From positions 1 to 41,971 of the forward strand of contig JASLLE010000015.1 of assembly GCA_030747175.1 (NCBI GenBank): a stretch of 41,971 nt of DNA, written 5' to 3'. Positions 41,967 through 41,971 of the stretch are shown in pieces (position 1 is the stretch's first letter; every line of letters starts with the position of its first letter). The notes below the pieces were generated by a model. That model saw only the letters and a list, made by a program, of their open reading frames with translations, was not told the origin of the DNA and ran no database searches. A program made the position numbers and the translations under genes. The DNA comes from Dehalococcoidia bacterium. Lineage in GTDB: Bacteria; Chloroflexota; Dehalococcoidia; Lucifugimonadales; Lucifugimonadaceae.

Positions 41967-41971
41967 GTGAC

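Overview
The window is GC-rich bacterial chromosome, densely packed, with frequent GTG and TTG starts and no phage, transposase or CRISPR signature. The gene set fits a Chloroflexota bacterium, most likely of the Dehalococcoidia/SAR202 kind. Evidence is the run tsf-pyrH-frr-uppS-cdsA-dxr-rseP-ispG-proS, a short EF-Ts, a short-headed IF-2 beside nusA and ylxR, and catabolic families such as the enolase superfamily, HpcH/HpaI aldolase, class III aminotransferase and amidohydrolase. The lineage is inferred from gene content and order, not from a phylogeny.

Layout from left to right. Positions 1-2230: an enolase-superfamily dehydratase cut by the left edge, a structured intergenic stretch with a small plus-strand ORF and its own terminator, and apt. 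2230-5706 (+): recF, a sirtuin and a class III aminotransferase. 5740-5855: an inverted pair of REP-like palindromes between convergent genes. 5884-9282 (-): thrB, lysC, a family 2 glycosyltransferase and a CoA-binding protein. 9528-13870: a 2-hydroxyacid dehydrogenase, tRNA-Pro(CGG), a 1.5-kb segment bounded by a duplicated tRNA 3' half (small membrane protein and HpcH/HpaI aldolase), a duplicated-barrel protein and msrA. 13874-14104: a 79-bp tandem repeat. 14105-21328 (-): PAP2 phosphatase, thioredoxin reductase-like protein, a large orphan histidine kinase and an O-antigen ligase-like protein. 21587-25585 (-): nusA-ylxR-infB behind a strong promoter and a leader that looks like a terminator/antiterminator switch. 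25858-32271: accessory enzymes (HAD phosphatase, M28-like protein, DinB, amidohydrolase, small barrel protein, metallo-beta-lactamase fold hydrolase, PD-(D/E)XK nuclease-like protein). 32438-41966 (-): a long housekeeping run for translation (EF-Ts, RRF, ProS), UMP kinase, isoprenoid synthesis (Dxr, IspG, UppS), phospholipid synthesis (CdsA) and a site-2 protease.

The most interesting points are the nusA leader switch, the nested inverted repeats with a small terminated ORF at 881-1312, the tRNA-Pro 3'-half duplication around 10678-12245, the 79-bp array whose unit carries the end of the PAP2 gene, the site-2 protease with two large insertions, and a stand-alone nuclease-like gene. No complete new multi-gene system could be demonstrated from sequence alone.
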